Of a stretch of DNA of 64,000 nt, positions 10,709-23,477 are shown in pieces (positions within the stretch are counted from its first letter, which is position 1; each line of letters begins with the position of its first letter). The position numbers and the translations under genes are program-made. The DNA is from Cherax quadricarinatus (taxonomy: Eukaryota > Arthropoda > Malacostraca > Decapoda > Parastacidae): NCBI RefSeq assembly GCF_038502225.1, contig NC_091369.1:1201001-1265000 (forward strand). Reading direction: 5' to 3'. The notes below the pieces were generated by a model. It ran no database searches. It was not told the origin of the DNA and saw only the letters and a program-made list of their open reading frames with translations.

Positions 10709-12287
10709 TACACATACATACTGTATATAACTGACTTTTTAGAGAGGTAAAATATTAAGATATTAATCATTAGAACTCAGTATTGTAACAAGGAATATCA
10801 GCTCCCAAATTTGATGCCTTGATGGTGATTTTTTGAAGAGCTAAAATAATGTTGCCAATTTGAATGTACAATTTTATAGGGTTTTGTTAATTTAAGTAAA
10901 TTTGAATTATATACGAGTGCTTCTAGTTCACCTTTTTTGTTTTGTTAATTTTCAAGTTGACATAATGACCACTGTCCTCTTATGAAAAAGGCAGTCCAGT
11001 CAACTGTCATTGGTTCTGTGGTTTGGTAATTCATTCCTCAAACTCCCACCTCTTTGTGTTCATTCACCTGTGCTTGAATTGGCACAACTTCTAGTCATTT
11101 ATATAGAATAAGACAGTCTTGTGAACCAAGGATTGTTGGTAGAAAGTCATGTATAATTAGAATTTCTATGGTTATTTTATTAAAAGTTTCATTGTTTCCA
11201 TATGTTGCTTTATTTATTAAAACAAAGTTAAGCCACTGGCTTGGCTTGTGTTTTCTGCTCAATCTTATTTTTAAAAAAATGTTATGATTTTAAAGTCGTT
11301 TTAGTTTTTGAAAAGACAACACTATGGTGCTTTCGTTATTGATTCCACTATATTAGTTGGATGGTGAGTATAGTACGTATTTGTATCCTTTACTTGCAGG
11401 TCATTCCAATTGGCATAGGCCCAGAAATACATTCCTAATTTTTGCAGTTTTCAATTGTGCCATATTATTCATTTAGAGGGAATCTATTACGTATATTAAT
11501 TTGTAGTTTACATAAATTTGGGTTCAATACCCTAAGAGCATTGGCTGTAGTAAAGGAAAGCATTAATTCTTTTTTGTATATTACATGATATTAATCAATA
11601 AATTCATTCTTAATATATTACATTTCATTTATAAGATGTATTCTTAAGTAAAAATGGCAAACTTGTATTCAAAGAGCAAAGGTTTAATTTTACTGTAAAG
11701 TTTGTAAATGTTGTGATTACGTAAGAATGCTTGTTTGTTCAAGCGTATTGAGAATGTCAAGTTGCCAATAATTTATTCCTTTGTTATTCTGTTATTTATT
11801 TTTGTACAGATCATTATTATACACATCTGTGCGATATTTGTGGTGAGCGAGCAACAAATCTTCCATAGTTAATGTAAATGTGTGTGTGTTGCAAGTGTTG
11901 CATAAACCTTGGCAAAGGATGAACAAGTACAGTACAACACATAAAACTCAGTGCAATTACTACAATTAATACTTACATATAAGGCAACCCAAATGTTGCT
12001 GGTTTATTGTGATTTTTCAAAACTGACTGTGTTGAAGTCTTTGTACATACAGTAAGTCAAATGCCATTCTTAAGAACTTCCAAGATGTGATGGTGGTATA
12101 GGACTAAGATCAGTTTGAGACATAAACATCCCTCATAGTTTTTTATGAATTTAATGAAGTTATAACTTTTTACTATTAGTAATTTAGACTGATCATGAGT
12201 TGATCTTAGCATTCAGGGAATATGTAATTTTTATATACTCTATACAATAATTTTTAAGTGTGTGTGTGTATATGTATATATTTTTTT
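10709..12287. other. No gene recognised
   Basis: The stretch is AT-rich with stops in all frames. It could be intron or 3' untranslated sequence of an unseen gene, but nothing shows that. Confidence 0.6.
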
Positions 12288-12716
12288 TTTTTCAACAAGT
12301 CGGCCATCTCCCACCAAGGCAGGGTGATCCAAAAAGAAAGAAAATCCCCAAAACGAAAATACTTTCATCATCATTCAACGCTTTCACCTCACTCATACAT
12401 AATCACTGTTTTTGCAGAGGTGCCCAGATACAACAGTTTAGAAGCATATATAAAGATATCCCTCCAAACTGCCAATATCCCAAACCTCTGCTTTAAAGTG
12501 CAGGCATTGTACTTCCCATTTCCAGTACTCAAGTCTGGCTATATAAAAATAACTGGTTTCCCTGAATCCCTTCACAAAATATTACCCTGCTCACACTCCA
12601 ACAGCTCGTCATGTCCCAAAAACCATTCATCTCCATTCACTCCTCTTTAACATGCTGGCGCACGCTTGCTGGAAGTCTAAGCCCCTCGCCTACAACACCA
12701 CCTTTACCCCTCCCTC
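12288..12716 (-). mobile_element. RTE-like LINE 3' end, 5'-truncated (about 430 bp)
   Basis: The plus strand begins with a T run followed by CAACAAGTCGGCCATCTCCC, the complement of a poly(A)-tailed LINE 3' end. It continues through the whole 3' untranslated region and the last codons, homologous to 18575-18930. This copy shows the complete 3' tail that LINE copy 2 lacks. It stops at 12716 in a short TA run. Confidence 0.8.
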
Positions 12717-12734
12717 CATATATATATATATTCT

Positions 12735-13182
12735 TTCTTTCTTCTTTCAACAAACCGGCCGTATCCCACCAAGGCAGGGTGGCCCAAAAAGAAAAACGAA
12801 AGTTTCTCTCTTTAAATTTAGTAATTTATACAGGAGAAGGGGTTACTAGCCCCTTGCTCCTGGCATTTTAGTTGACTTTTACAACAATCATGGCTTATGG
12901 AGGAAAGATTCTTATTCCATTTCCCCATGGATATAAAAGGAAAAGCAATAAGAACAAGAACTATTAAGATAAAATCAAAGAAAACTCAGATGAGTGTGTA
13001 TACATAAATGTATACATGTGTGTGTAGTGTGACCTAAGTGTAAGTAGAAGTAGCAAGACGTACCTGAAATCTTGCATGTTTATAAGACAGAAAAAAGACA
13101 CCAGCAAACTTACCATCATGTAAAACAATTACAGGCTTCCATTTTATGCTCACTTGGCAGCACGGTAATACCTCCCTGGGTG

Positions 13183-13190
<8 letters not shown>
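12735..13190 (-). mobile_element. SINE-like chimera of RTE LINE 5' and 3' ends, about 455 bp
   Basis: The low-coordinate end has the LINE 3' tail (CCGGCCGTATCCCACCAAGG to about 12800). At about 12829 it changes directly to ACAGGAGAAGGGGTTACTAG, which is homologous to the LINE 5' untranslated region at 21760-22110, and it ends with CCTCCCTGGGTGGTT like that region. The whole coding part is therefore absent: it is the two ends of the LINE joined. It has no frame of its own and would need the LINE machinery to move. Confidence 0.75.
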
Positions 13191-14260
<1,070 letters not shown>

Positions 14261-14261
14261 T

Positions 14262-14690
14262 TGCAACAAGACTAGTCCCAGAGCTAAGAGGTATGTCCTA
14301 CGAGGAGAGGTTAAGGGAAATCAACCTGACAACACTGGAGGACAGGAGAGATAGGGGGGACATAATAACGACTTACAAAATACTGAGATGAATTGACAAG
14401 GTGGACAAAGACAGGATGTTCCAGAGACTGGACACAGCAACACAGGGACACAGTTGGAAGCTGAAGACACAGATGAATCACAGGGATGTTAGGAAGTATT
14501 TTTTCCGCCACAGAGAAGTCAGGAAGTGGAATAGTTTGGGAAGCAATGTAGTGGAGGCAGGATCCATACATAGTTTTAAGCAGAGGTACGATAAAGCTCA
14601 TGGTTCAGGGAGAGTGGCCTAGTAGCGACCAGTAAAGAGGCGGGCCCAGGAGCTTGGACTCGACCCCTGCAACCTCAACTAGGTGAGTAC
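14262..14690 (+). mobile_element. CR1/L2-type LINE C-terminal and 3' end fragment (family B)
   Basis: Translation gives [18 protein letters not shown], then RRDRGDIITTYKIL, RGHSWKLK-like (here QGHSWKLK), VRKYFFRHREVRKWNSLG and SIHSFKQRYDKA. These are the familiar C-terminal motifs after the RT in CR1/L2-type elements. A TGA interrupts the frame at about 14390. The 3' end reads CGACCCCTGCAACCTCAACT, then GTGAGTA and a CA run. Related tails are at about 17735-17815 and 25568-25755. Confidence 0.75.
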
Positions 14691-14717
14691 ACACACACAC
14701 ACACACAGAGAGGGAAT

Positions 14718-14965
14718 GTACTCCAGTGGATCAAAGAGTATCTTAGGAAAAGAGGCATTAGAATGGGTAATATTAAGTGGCAGGGTTCCACAAGGATCGG
14801 TGCTGTTTCTGGTTTATGTGAGACAATGTAGATGGGATTGATTCAGATATATCCCTGTTTGCTGATGTAAAACTAATGAGGGTAATAAAAACAGATGATT
14901 ACGGGGAAGACTCCGAAGAGGATCTGGACAAATTGCAACAATGCTGTAATTGGCTGAGAGTTGAA
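14718..14965 (+). pseudogene. LINE reverse transcriptase remnant
   Basis: Translation across a frameshift gives GRVPQGSVL-type sequence (CCACAAGGATCGGTGCTG at about 14790), then SLFADVKLMRV where FADD would stand, then DKLQQCCNWL. This is RT motifs B and C of a CR1/L2-type LINE, truncated and mutated. Confidence 0.6.
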
Positions 14966-14967
14966 GG

Positions 14968-15300
14968 TAAGATGTTAGGCAACCTCCCAGGAAGCCAGCT
15001 CAATCCTTGATGCTCGAGATCACTTCACCACCATGGTACAAAATGCTAGATTTCTAGCGAGACTGATAGATATGTTTTCCCTAACATCAGCCAAAGCATG
15101 CTTAGTAGTCTTACTAGACACCTAACGTTTTGTGCTATGATGGTGTCGTGGCCTAGAGCGTCAAGAGTTTAGCTGGCTTCCTGGGAGGCTGCCTAAATGC
15201 CTTGGGTTTGAATCTCAGTGGCAATATTGTTCTTGGCTTTAAAACCACTTATTTCCGTGGCTGCATTGGTACTTGCCTAATTGTGGTTACAGGGGTCAAG
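14968..15300 (+). repeat. Possible tRNA-derived SINE relic with internal inverted repeat
   Basis: GTGGCCTAGAGCG at about 15148 resembles an A box and GGGTTTGAATCTC at about 15208 a B box. Between and before them AGGCAACCTCCCAGGAAGCC (about 14977) is repeated inverted at about 15172, so part of the unit is duplicated head-to-head. Degenerate; the SINE call is tentative. Confidence 0.35.
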
Positions 15301-15305
15301 TCATG

Positions 15306-15347
<42 letters not shown>

Positions 15348-17208
15348 ATGTATGTATGTAAAGTTTCACAGTCAGTTTTGAAACTATTCCTAATGCTTGA
15401 ATGATTCAGGTTTCTATGTGTCAAAGTTGAATGTAAGTTTACTTTTATTTGTTATTGAATGCACTGTTCTACTCAGTTTCTTTGATTCATGTAATATGAC
15501 ACTGTTAATGTATATAATATTAAAATATTTCACTGACACTTGCATTTGTTTTGCAAGCTGTCCATAAAGTCAAATGCTTTTTACATAAATTATATGAAAT
15601 ATACTGTCTTTGCCAAGTAAATGGGTTTAAAATTTAATACAGCTTATTCTGTGAAATTATCGATTTTCTCTTCAGGTCATTGTACTTTCTTATAGTATAC
15701 AGGAAATAAATTATTTGCAATATATGTAGTAAATGATATGTTGCATTGAGTGTTGGGGTCTGTGGTACATGTTATTTTGTCCTAAAATGGGTAGCTGTAA
15801 AAAAGAAATTAAAGTTTGCTAATTTTTTAAAGAAAGTGTGTAGATGTTTTGGTGATTTTTTTTTCAACTTTGTAATTTTTTTTTTTTTTGTATAGTCTTG
15901 AAGAATGACTTGTAAATTGAGTGACTGTTAAATATTAAATTACTATAGCCTAATCCTGTTTAAAAAATTAATCTTGCACATACAGTATTTTGTATGGTCT
16001 GATAGGGTAGGAAAAATACTGTTCAGTATTTTGTTATGTTAGCTAGTATTACCCAGCATGTTCACTTTTTGTAAATATATTTAACATTTGTAAATATTCG
16101 TTTATCTCTCATTATAGCACAGAAGACAGGGATGATACATGTATCTTGTGCACACATTATGTGTACTTTATGTACACTTCTCTTTTGATAAGGCTGGTGC
16201 AGCAACATGTGTGAACAGTGCCTGGATACAATGAAATTTCTAAATTTTTAAAATACTGTACGTGGTACCTGTATTGATAAAAATTAATTGCTTTTGTATT
16301 CACTTTAAAAAGCATTTTTATATACTACTATATATGCTGTATTGTGTGAGCTGCTCACCACAACAACCATCATATTTCATCACTATTTAAAATAAAGTCA
16401 GAATCACTGCAAAACTCTTTTACTTACTGATTTAATAGCTTAAGTCACTTCTATGTGCTGCACTCAAAATACAATGGAACTCTGACTACTTATAATATCA
16501 TTTATTATTACTTCTTAATATAAAGTATTCTGTTACTCGAGGGCATGTGTAGCACATGCGGAACTATCCCTAGACAGTTGGTTACCAGTCATCTCTAATT
16601 TATTGTTGAAAACAGTTGCAGTGTGGAAATTTTGTTGTAAAATTAGTGTTGAAGTATTTGCAGTGCAGAAACACTAATACAAATTTTGTGTCAAAAGCAA
16701 TTACAGTGCTGGAACACACACAACAAATCTACATCGTTGATTTTTCTATCATAGACAAAGCCAAGTTAAAAGTACCCGCATTGTTAAGATTGATGATATT
16801 GTGATCAACAATATTCTTATTTCAGAAATTGGATATCAAATAAAACCTAAGAAGGTTTAAGACAAATGAGGAGAATGTAAATATTGCTAAGCCATAAGAA
16901 TACAAATACTCAGTAGTGTGTTCAAAGTACCACTGGAGTCAAGATAAGTAAAACAAGACTTAAATATAAGTTTTGCTTAAACAGTTAAATTTGAAATATT
17001 TGACTTGACTTTTTAGGGGTAAAATATTAAGATAATATGAAAATCCTTGTTTGAGAGGTACCATTTAGTTTCAGTTAGGAGACAAAAAAAAATACAGCAA
17101 AGTACTGTGTATGAAAAATGTTAACATCAGGGGAAGTAACAAGTGTATGCGCAGCATAACTTAAGCCAAAGAATTTGAGAGTAGTCAAATACTTTATCTC
17201 ATTGCTTG
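15301..17208. other. No gene recognised; GT/TA microsatellite at 15307-15346
   Basis: After a short GT/TA repeat the stretch is AT-rich with no coding frame longer than about 60 codons and no recognisable repeat. Confidence 0.55.
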
Positions 17209-17426
17209 TTAACCCTTAAACTGTCCAAACGTAGATCTACGTTTTTTCAACATTTGAAAGTATGTAAAAAAAACGTAGAGCTTTTTATTTTTTACATTTG
17301 GAAACGTGTAAAAAAACTTTGATATACGTTTTTTTTTTTATTGAAAATATGTAAAAAGAAACGTAGATCTACTTTTGGAGCACTACGTATGTGAACGTAG
17401 ATCTGTTTGGACAGTTTAAAGGTTAA
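17209..17426. mobile_element. 210-bp MITE with TTAA target duplication and ~30-bp TIRs
   Basis: TTAA at 17209-17212 and 17423-17426 flanks ends CCCTTAAACTGTCCAAACG and its near-perfect complement. The interior repeats ACGTAGATCTACG-like and AAACGTAGA motifs and can fold back on itself. The TTAA plus CCC end suggests a piggyBac-type non-autonomous element, separate from the 1.07-kb family. Confidence 0.8.
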
Positions 17427-18359
17427 GTGCAACTAAGATGCACTAATACAGTATACTACTTAAAGCTACATAAATAATTTGTTAATGCTGCTGTTATTCT
17501 TTTGCAGAGCTTACCTCGTTATTAATTCTGTCAACCTCTTTCTTGATATCCAGATAACCCAAGAATTCTTTATCAAACTAACTTTAAACATGAAAATCCT
17601 ATAATGACAGAGAAAGTATAATACTGTTTTTGGGAGGTTTAGCCTTTTGGTAAACACAATGATCTAATTTTGTTGGATGAAATGGAGCCTTCATCTCCAG
17701 GCAACATCTCTACAACAAATCAACTGATCAGCATCAAACTTGGACACATCCAGTGAAGAGATGGGGGCCAGGAGCAATGAATTGATCCCTGCAACCACAA
17801 ACAGGTAAGTACACTCAAAACACCACTCGCACAAATCTACCATCTCTCTGCCTTGGCCTGTCACTAGGACCATCGGCTACCTTGTGTCCTATACATGTAT
17901 AGATTTAGTGCTTGATTATAACAATCATACTGCATCCTTTCACACACAGGCTATATAAAAACATGTGTCAATGGCAAAAAAACTATTAAACCCACCCAAA
18001 GTAGGTTACTTTATTTCTTCTTGTCTAACAACCCCCCCCCCCACCAATGAGGTTTCTTGACCCTGTTGGGGTGCTCAGATCGAACCTGACTGCTTCATCC
18101 CCTTAACCGTTGTATGATCCTTACAGGTTCAAATTCAAATTTTTATTTCTTTTTATGCTATAGGAAGATAATGTAGTTTACATGTAGTAAAACATTGTTA
18201 GGCACAAAAGAAAGCCACTAGCATGCATTACATTTCGGGCAAACTATAGAACTGTATGACCTGTGTGGGTTTAGCACTTAGTTATAATAATCATCTATTT
18301 CTACATGTACAAGGTATACAAACCATAGTCAACATCAATGACATACTACTATATATAAA
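17427..18359. other. No gene; LINE family B tail and two SINE-tail fragments
   Basis: About 17735-17815 matches the 3' tail of LINE family B (GGGGCCAGGAGCAATGAATT, then CCCTGCAACCACAAACAGGT). GATTTAGTGCTTGATTATAA (about 17900) and GGGTTTAGCACTTAGTTATA (about 18268) are SINE tails. The rest shows nothing. Confidence 0.55.
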
Positions 18360-18544
18360 GTCCCTTGTTATGCAGAGTATTTTGGGCAAATTAGGTCAAC
18401 TAACACCCAGGTGCCTATTTTACTGATAGCTGAACATGGTTGGTGTCTTAAGGAAACACATCCTAATGTTTTCACCCATACTGGAGATCGAACCACAGAC
18501 ATGAGTGTGCAAGCTGAGTGCGTTAGCAATCGAGCTATGAGACA
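18360..18544 (-). mobile_element. Old tRNA-derived SINE copy
   Basis: It is a diverged copy of the SINE at 23122-23405, sharing CAACTAACACCCAGGTGCCT. On the minus strand its B box reads GGTTCGATCTCC near 18492. It abuts the 3' end of the RTE-like LINE. Confidence 0.65.
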
Positions 18545-18813
18545 CTCACTTATTTTTTATTTTTCTTTTTATTATCACACTGGCCGATTCCCACCAAGGC
18601 AGGGTGGCCCGAAAAAGAAAAACTTTCACCATCATTCACTCCATCACTGTCTTGCCAGAAGGGTGCTTTACACTACAGTTTTTAAACTGCAACATTAACA
18701 CCCCTCCTTCAGAGTGCAGGCACTGTACTTCCCATCTCCAGGACTCAAGTCCGGCCTGCCGGTTTCCCTGAACCCCTTCATAAATGTTACTTTGTTCACA
18801 CTCCAACAGCACG

Positions 18814-19588
18814 TCAAGCATTAAAAACCATTTGTCTCCATTCACTCCTATCAAACACGCTCACGCATGCCTGCTGGAAGTCCAAGCCCCTCGCACACAA
18901 AACCTCCTTTACCCCCTCCCTCCAACCTTTCCTAGGCCGACCCCTACCCCGCCTTCCTTCCACTACAGATTGATACACTCTTGAAGTTATTCTGTTTCGC
19001 TCCATTCTCTCCACATGTCCGAACCACCTCAACAACCCTTCCTCAGCCCTCTGGACAACGTTTTTGGTAATCCCGCACCTCCTCCTAACTTCCAAACTAC
19101 AAATTCTCTGCATTATATTCACACCACACATTGCTCTCAGACATGACATCTCCACTGCCTCCAGCCTTCTCCTCGCTGCAACATTCATCACCCATGCTTC
19201 ACACCCATATAAAAGCGTTGGTAAAACTATACTCTCATACATTCCCCTCTTTGCTTCCAAGGACAAAGTTCTTTGTCTCCACAGACTCCTAAGTGCACCA
19301 CTCACCCTTTTCCCCTCATCAATTCTATGATTCACCTCATCTTTCATAGACCCATCCACTGACACATCCACTGAATACATTCACCTCCTCCATACTCTCT
19401 CCCTCCAATCTGATATCCAATCTTTCATCACCTAATCTTTTTGTTATCCTCATAACCTTACTCTTTCCTGTATTCACTTTCAATTTTCTTCTTTTGCACA
19501 CCCTACCAAATTCATCCACCAATCTCTGCAACTTCTCTTCAGAATCTCCCAAGAGCACAGTGTCATCAGCAAAGAGCAACTGTGACAA
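18814..19588 (-). pseudogene. RTE-like LINE ORF, RT motif C and C-terminal part in shifted frames
   Basis: The protein continues in a new frame as MSQLLFADDTVLLGD, with intact FADD, to about 19380. A second small deletion near 19370 removes part of the expected RYLGVDVS motif, and another frame carries on to 18814 through LLYGCEAWVMN, CLRAMCGVNIMQ and GLLRWFGHVERME. Two frameshifts in an otherwise clean sequence point to recent death. Confidence 0.8.
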
Positions 19589-21707
19589 CTCCCACTTTGT
19601 GTGATTCTTTATCTTTTAACTCCACGCCTCTTGCCAAGACCCTCGCATTTACTTCTCTTACAACCCCATCTATAAATATATTAAACAACCATAGTGACAT
19701 CACACATCCTTGTCTAAGGCCTACTTTTATTGGGAAATAATTTCCCTCTTTCCTACATACTCTAACTTGAGCCTCACTATCCTCGTAAAAACTCTTCACT
19801 GCTTTCAGTAACCTACCTCCTACACCATACACCTGCAACATCTGCCACATTGCCCCCCTATCCACCCTGTCATACGCCTTTTCAAAATCCATAAATGCCA
19901 CAAAGACCTCTTTAGCCTTATCTAAATACTGTTCACTTATATGTTTCACTGTAAACACCTGGTCCACACACCCCCTACCTTTCCTAAAGCCTCCTTGTTC
20001 ATCTGCTATCCTATTCACCGTCTTACTCTTAATTCTTTCAATAATAACTCTACCATACACTTTGCCAGGTATACTCAACAGACTTATCCCCCTATAATTT
20101 TTGCACTCTCTTTTATCCCCTTTGCCTTTATACAAAGGAACTATGCATGCTCTCTGCCAATCCCTAGGTACCTTACCCTCTTCCATACATTTATTAAATA
20201 ATTGCACCAACCACTCCAAAACTATATCCCCACCTGCTTTTAACATTTCTATCTTTATCCCATCAATCCCGGCTGCCTTACCCCCTTTCATTTTACCTAC
20301 TGCCTCACGAACTTCCCCCACACTCACAACTGGCTCTTCCTCACTCCTACAAGATGTTGTTCCTCCTTGCCCCATACACGAAATCACAGCTTCCCTATCT
20401 TCATCAACATTTAACAATTCCTCAAAATATTCCCTCCATCTTCCCAATACCTCTAACTCTCCATTTAATAATTCTCCTCTCCTATTTTTAACTGACAAAT
20501 CCATTTGTTCTCTAGGCTTTCTTAACTTGTTAATCTCACTCCAAAACTTTTTCTTATTTTCAACAAAATTTGTTGATAACATCTCACCCACTCTCTCATT
20601 TGCTCTCATTTTACATTGCTTCACCACTCTCTTAACCTCTCTCTTTTTCTCCATATACTCTTCCCTCCTTTCATCACTTCTACTTTGTAAAAACTTCTCA
20701 TATGCTAACTTTTTCTCGCTTACTACTCTCTTCACATCATCATTCCACCAGTCGCTCCTCTTCCCTCCCGCACCCACTTTCCTGTAACCACAAACTTCTG
20801 CTGAACACTCTAACACTACATTTTTAAACCTACCCCATACCTCTTCGACCCCATTGCCTATGCTCTCATTAGCCCATCTATCCTCCAATAGCTGTTTATA
20901 TTTTACCCTAACTGCCTCCTCTTTTAGTTTATAAACCTTCACCTCTCTCTTCCCTGATGCTTCTATTCTCCTTGTATCCCATCTACCTTTTACTCTCAGT
21001 GTAGCTACAACTAGAAAGTGATCTGATATATCTGTGGCCCCTCTATAAACATGTACATCCTGAAGTCTACTCAACAGTCTTTTATCTACCAATACATAAT
21101 CCAACAAACTACTGTCATTTTGCCCTACATCATATCTTGTATACTTATTTATCCTCTTTTTCTTAAAATATGTATTACCTATAACTAAACCCCTTTCTAT
21201 ACAAAGTTCAATTAAAGGGCTCCCATTATCATTTACACCTGGGACCCCAAACTTACCTACCACACCCTCTCTAAAAGTTTCTCCTACTTTAGCATTCAGA
21301 TCCCCTACCACAATTACTCTCTCACTTGGTTCAAAGGCTCCTATACATTCACTTAACATCTCCCAAAATCTCTCTCTCTCCTCTGCATTCCTCTCTTCTC
21401 CAGGTGCATACACGCTTATTATGACCCACTTTTCGCATCCAACCTTTACTTTAATCCACATAATTCTTGAATTTACACATTCATATTCTCTTTTCTCCTT
21501 CCATAATTGATCATTCAACATTACTGCTACCCCTTCCTTTGCTCTAACTCTCTCAGATACTCCAGATTTAATCCCATTTATTTCCCCCCACCGAAACTCC
21601 CCTACCCCCTTCAGCTTTGTTTCGCTTAGGGCCAGGACATCCAACTTCTTTTCATTCATAACATCAGCAATCATCTGTTTCTTGTCATCCGCACTACATC
21701 CACGCAC
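19566..21707 (-). pseudogene. RTE-like LINE ORF: AP endonuclease and reverse transcriptase (frameshifted)
   Basis: This 713-codon frame holds a complete apurinic-type endonuclease: E29 in LALSETKLKG, D136/N138 in VVGDLNAKVG, D203 in SLLDYVLV and D229-H230 in ISDHFLV. RT follows: AAGIDGI, YRGISLLSIPGK, motif A AFMDFEKAYDRVD at about 604 and motif B GLRQGCVMSLWLFNIF at about 664. Homology extends upstream of the Met to LGCLNV, so the true start may be nearer 21725. A 2-bp loss at about 19602, relative to copy 1 (GTGTGTGATT becomes GTGTGATT), throws the frame off just before the FADD motif. The enzyme would nick and reverse-transcribe LINE RNA at target sites. Confidence 0.85.
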
Positions 21708-22394
21708 ATTTAAGCATCCCAGTTTTATAAAGTTTTTCTTCTTCTCTTTTTTAGTAAATGTCTACAGGAGAAGGGGTTACTAGCCCATTGCTCCCGGCAT
21801 TTAAGTCGCCTCATACGACACGCATGGCTTACGGAGGAAAGATTCTTTTCCACTTCCCCATGGACAATAGAAGAAATAAAGAGGAACAAGAGCTATTTAG
21901 AAAAAGGAGAAAAACCTAGATGTATGTATATATATATGCATGTGCGTGTCTGTGAAGTGTGACCAAAGTGTAAGTAGGAGTAGCAAGATATCCCTGTTAT
22001 CTAGCGTCTTTATGAGACAGAAAAAGAAACCAGCAATCCTACCATCATGCAAAACAGTTACAGGTTTCTGTTTCACAGTCATCTGGCAGGACGGTAGTAC
22101 TTCCCTGGGTGGTTGCTGTCTACCAACCTACTACCTTAATATATAATAATTGAGCAAACTAGTCAAGATAAAAAGTTTATCATTTCATGGTATGAAAGAA
22201 ACAGAAAATACAGGAATTAATACTGTCATTCATAATAATTTCAATCTACCCATTTTGTATTGCTCTATCCTACCTCTGTCCCTCCCCTTCCCTTTTTTGC
22301 CATCGATCTTATGGCCCAACATAAAAATAGTCTTACCCCACCAATTACTATATTTATGAGGGAGACTTAAAACCGTGGGTCATACATCGCCTGG

Positions 22395-22580
22395 GGAGTT
22401 TCGGTCCAATTCCCTGGAACAAGAGCCCCTTGCCGGCATCAGGGAACCTTCCTTGAGGGTGATGGGGCTTACCTACCCACCACCGAGCGGTGGGGCCCAC
22501 CGGTCACTACCGTTTGGGGTCCCACCCGCCAACACTGTTCGGGGCCCCACCCAGCCCACTACTGAACGGATTATCTTATG
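22395..22580 (-). repeat. Partial SINE (family E head) and GGGGCCCAC-rich short repeats
   Basis: On the minus strand CAAGGAAGGTTCCCTGATGC matches the start of SINE family E at 31645, 36322 and 57908. To the right, three imperfect units around GGGGCCCACC / GGGGTCCCACC / GGGGCCCCACC follow. Confidence 0.5.
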
Positions 22581-22948
22581 ACACTCATGTTAAGTGATTT
22601 TTCTTAGCCTGACTAATAAACCAAGAATAACAGGATGCCATACACTCAAGTCCCTTGTACATGGTGCACAGGCAGGCTGCAGCGAACACTATGAGCATCA
22701 TGAGGTGGTTATAAAATAAGGCGATCTGGAAAAAGCGATGGAAAATACTCAGTTTTAAGAGTGGGTATGATATGGCTCATGAATAGGAATAATTCAAATG
22801 TGACCGTTTGTGAGTAGTTGAGAAGTGGGTCCAAGAGAAAATACCCAACTCCCAGAACCAGAAGATGAGTATGACTTAAAAGATAATGTAGGGGGGCTGA
22901 GTGGGGATAAATGAGATGGGGAGAATGAGGAATTAGCTGGAGGATGTT

Positions 22949-23477
22949 TCCGGGGTCCATGACCAGGCCTCGTGGTGGATCGGCCTGATTAACCAGGCTG
23001 TTACTGCTGGACTCAGGCAAACTGACGTACGAACCACCTCCCGGGTGGTCAGGTTCTGATTTTAAATGCCTATCCAGCTTCCAGGGGTCTATTGGTAATC
23101 TCCCTTATATATACTGGGAGATAAGATAAGATATCGTTCGGATTTTTAACCCCGGAGGGTTAGCCACCCAGGATAACCCAAGAAAGTCAGTGCGTCATCG
23201 AGGACTGTCTAACTTATTTCCATTGTGGTCCTTAATCTTGTCCCCCAGGATGCGACCCACACCAGTTGACTAACACCCAGGTACCTATTTGCTGCTAGGT
23301 GAACAGGACAACAGGTGTAAGGAAACGTGTCGAAATGTTTCCACCCGCCGGGAATCGAACCCGGGCCCTCCGTGTGTGAAGCGGGAGCTTTAGCCACCGG
23401 GCCACTGACACTGATGGTGTTGTTTCTTAGCGTACACATGGCGCCCTTGCTTTTCGTTGGGAGGATGTTGCACCGCC
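22949..23477 (-). mobile_element. CR1-like LINE (family C) 3' fragment split by a SINE
   Basis: 22949-23120 matches the C-terminal codons and 3' end of family C (compare the minus-strand copy 35742-35930). The match resumes at 23406-23477 (TGTTTCTTAGCGTACACATG, GGATGTTGCACCGCCT), where it meets the minisatellite. The 23122-23405 SINE lies between. Confidence 0.7.
23122..23405 (-). mobile_element. tRNA-derived SINE with clear A and B boxes
   Basis: On the minus strand it starts at the tRNA-like head. The A box is TGGCTAAAGCTCC (23384-23396) and the B box GGTTCGATTCC (23351-23361), the internal RNA polymerase III promoter. The body has CTAGCAGCAAATAGGTACCT. The tail is TATCTTATCT-like at about 23122-23130. 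It lies inside the LINE fragment 22949-23477. An older copy is at 18360-18544. Confidence 0.75.

Larger units (their letters stand above)
18545..22130 (-). mobile_element. RTE-like LINE, copy 3, near full length (3.6 kb)
   Basis: On the minus strand it runs from a 5' untranslated region (22130 to about 21740, starting CCAGGGAAGTACTACCG) through endonuclease and RT to a 3' untranslated region (18810-18575) and an A/T-rich tail. It is the reference copy for the family in this window: copies 1 and 2, the tail fragments at 12288 and 13183, the SINE at 12735 and a relic at 60663 all match parts of it. Endonuclease plus RT in one frame with RGISLLSIPGK motifs fits the RTE clade. Two small deletions kill the reading frame. 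Confidence 0.85.

Noticed and set aside
23341..23400. A functional tRNA gene on the minus strand
   Set aside because: A and B boxes are present but the sequence continues into a SINE body and no cloverleaf with a proper acceptor stem was found.
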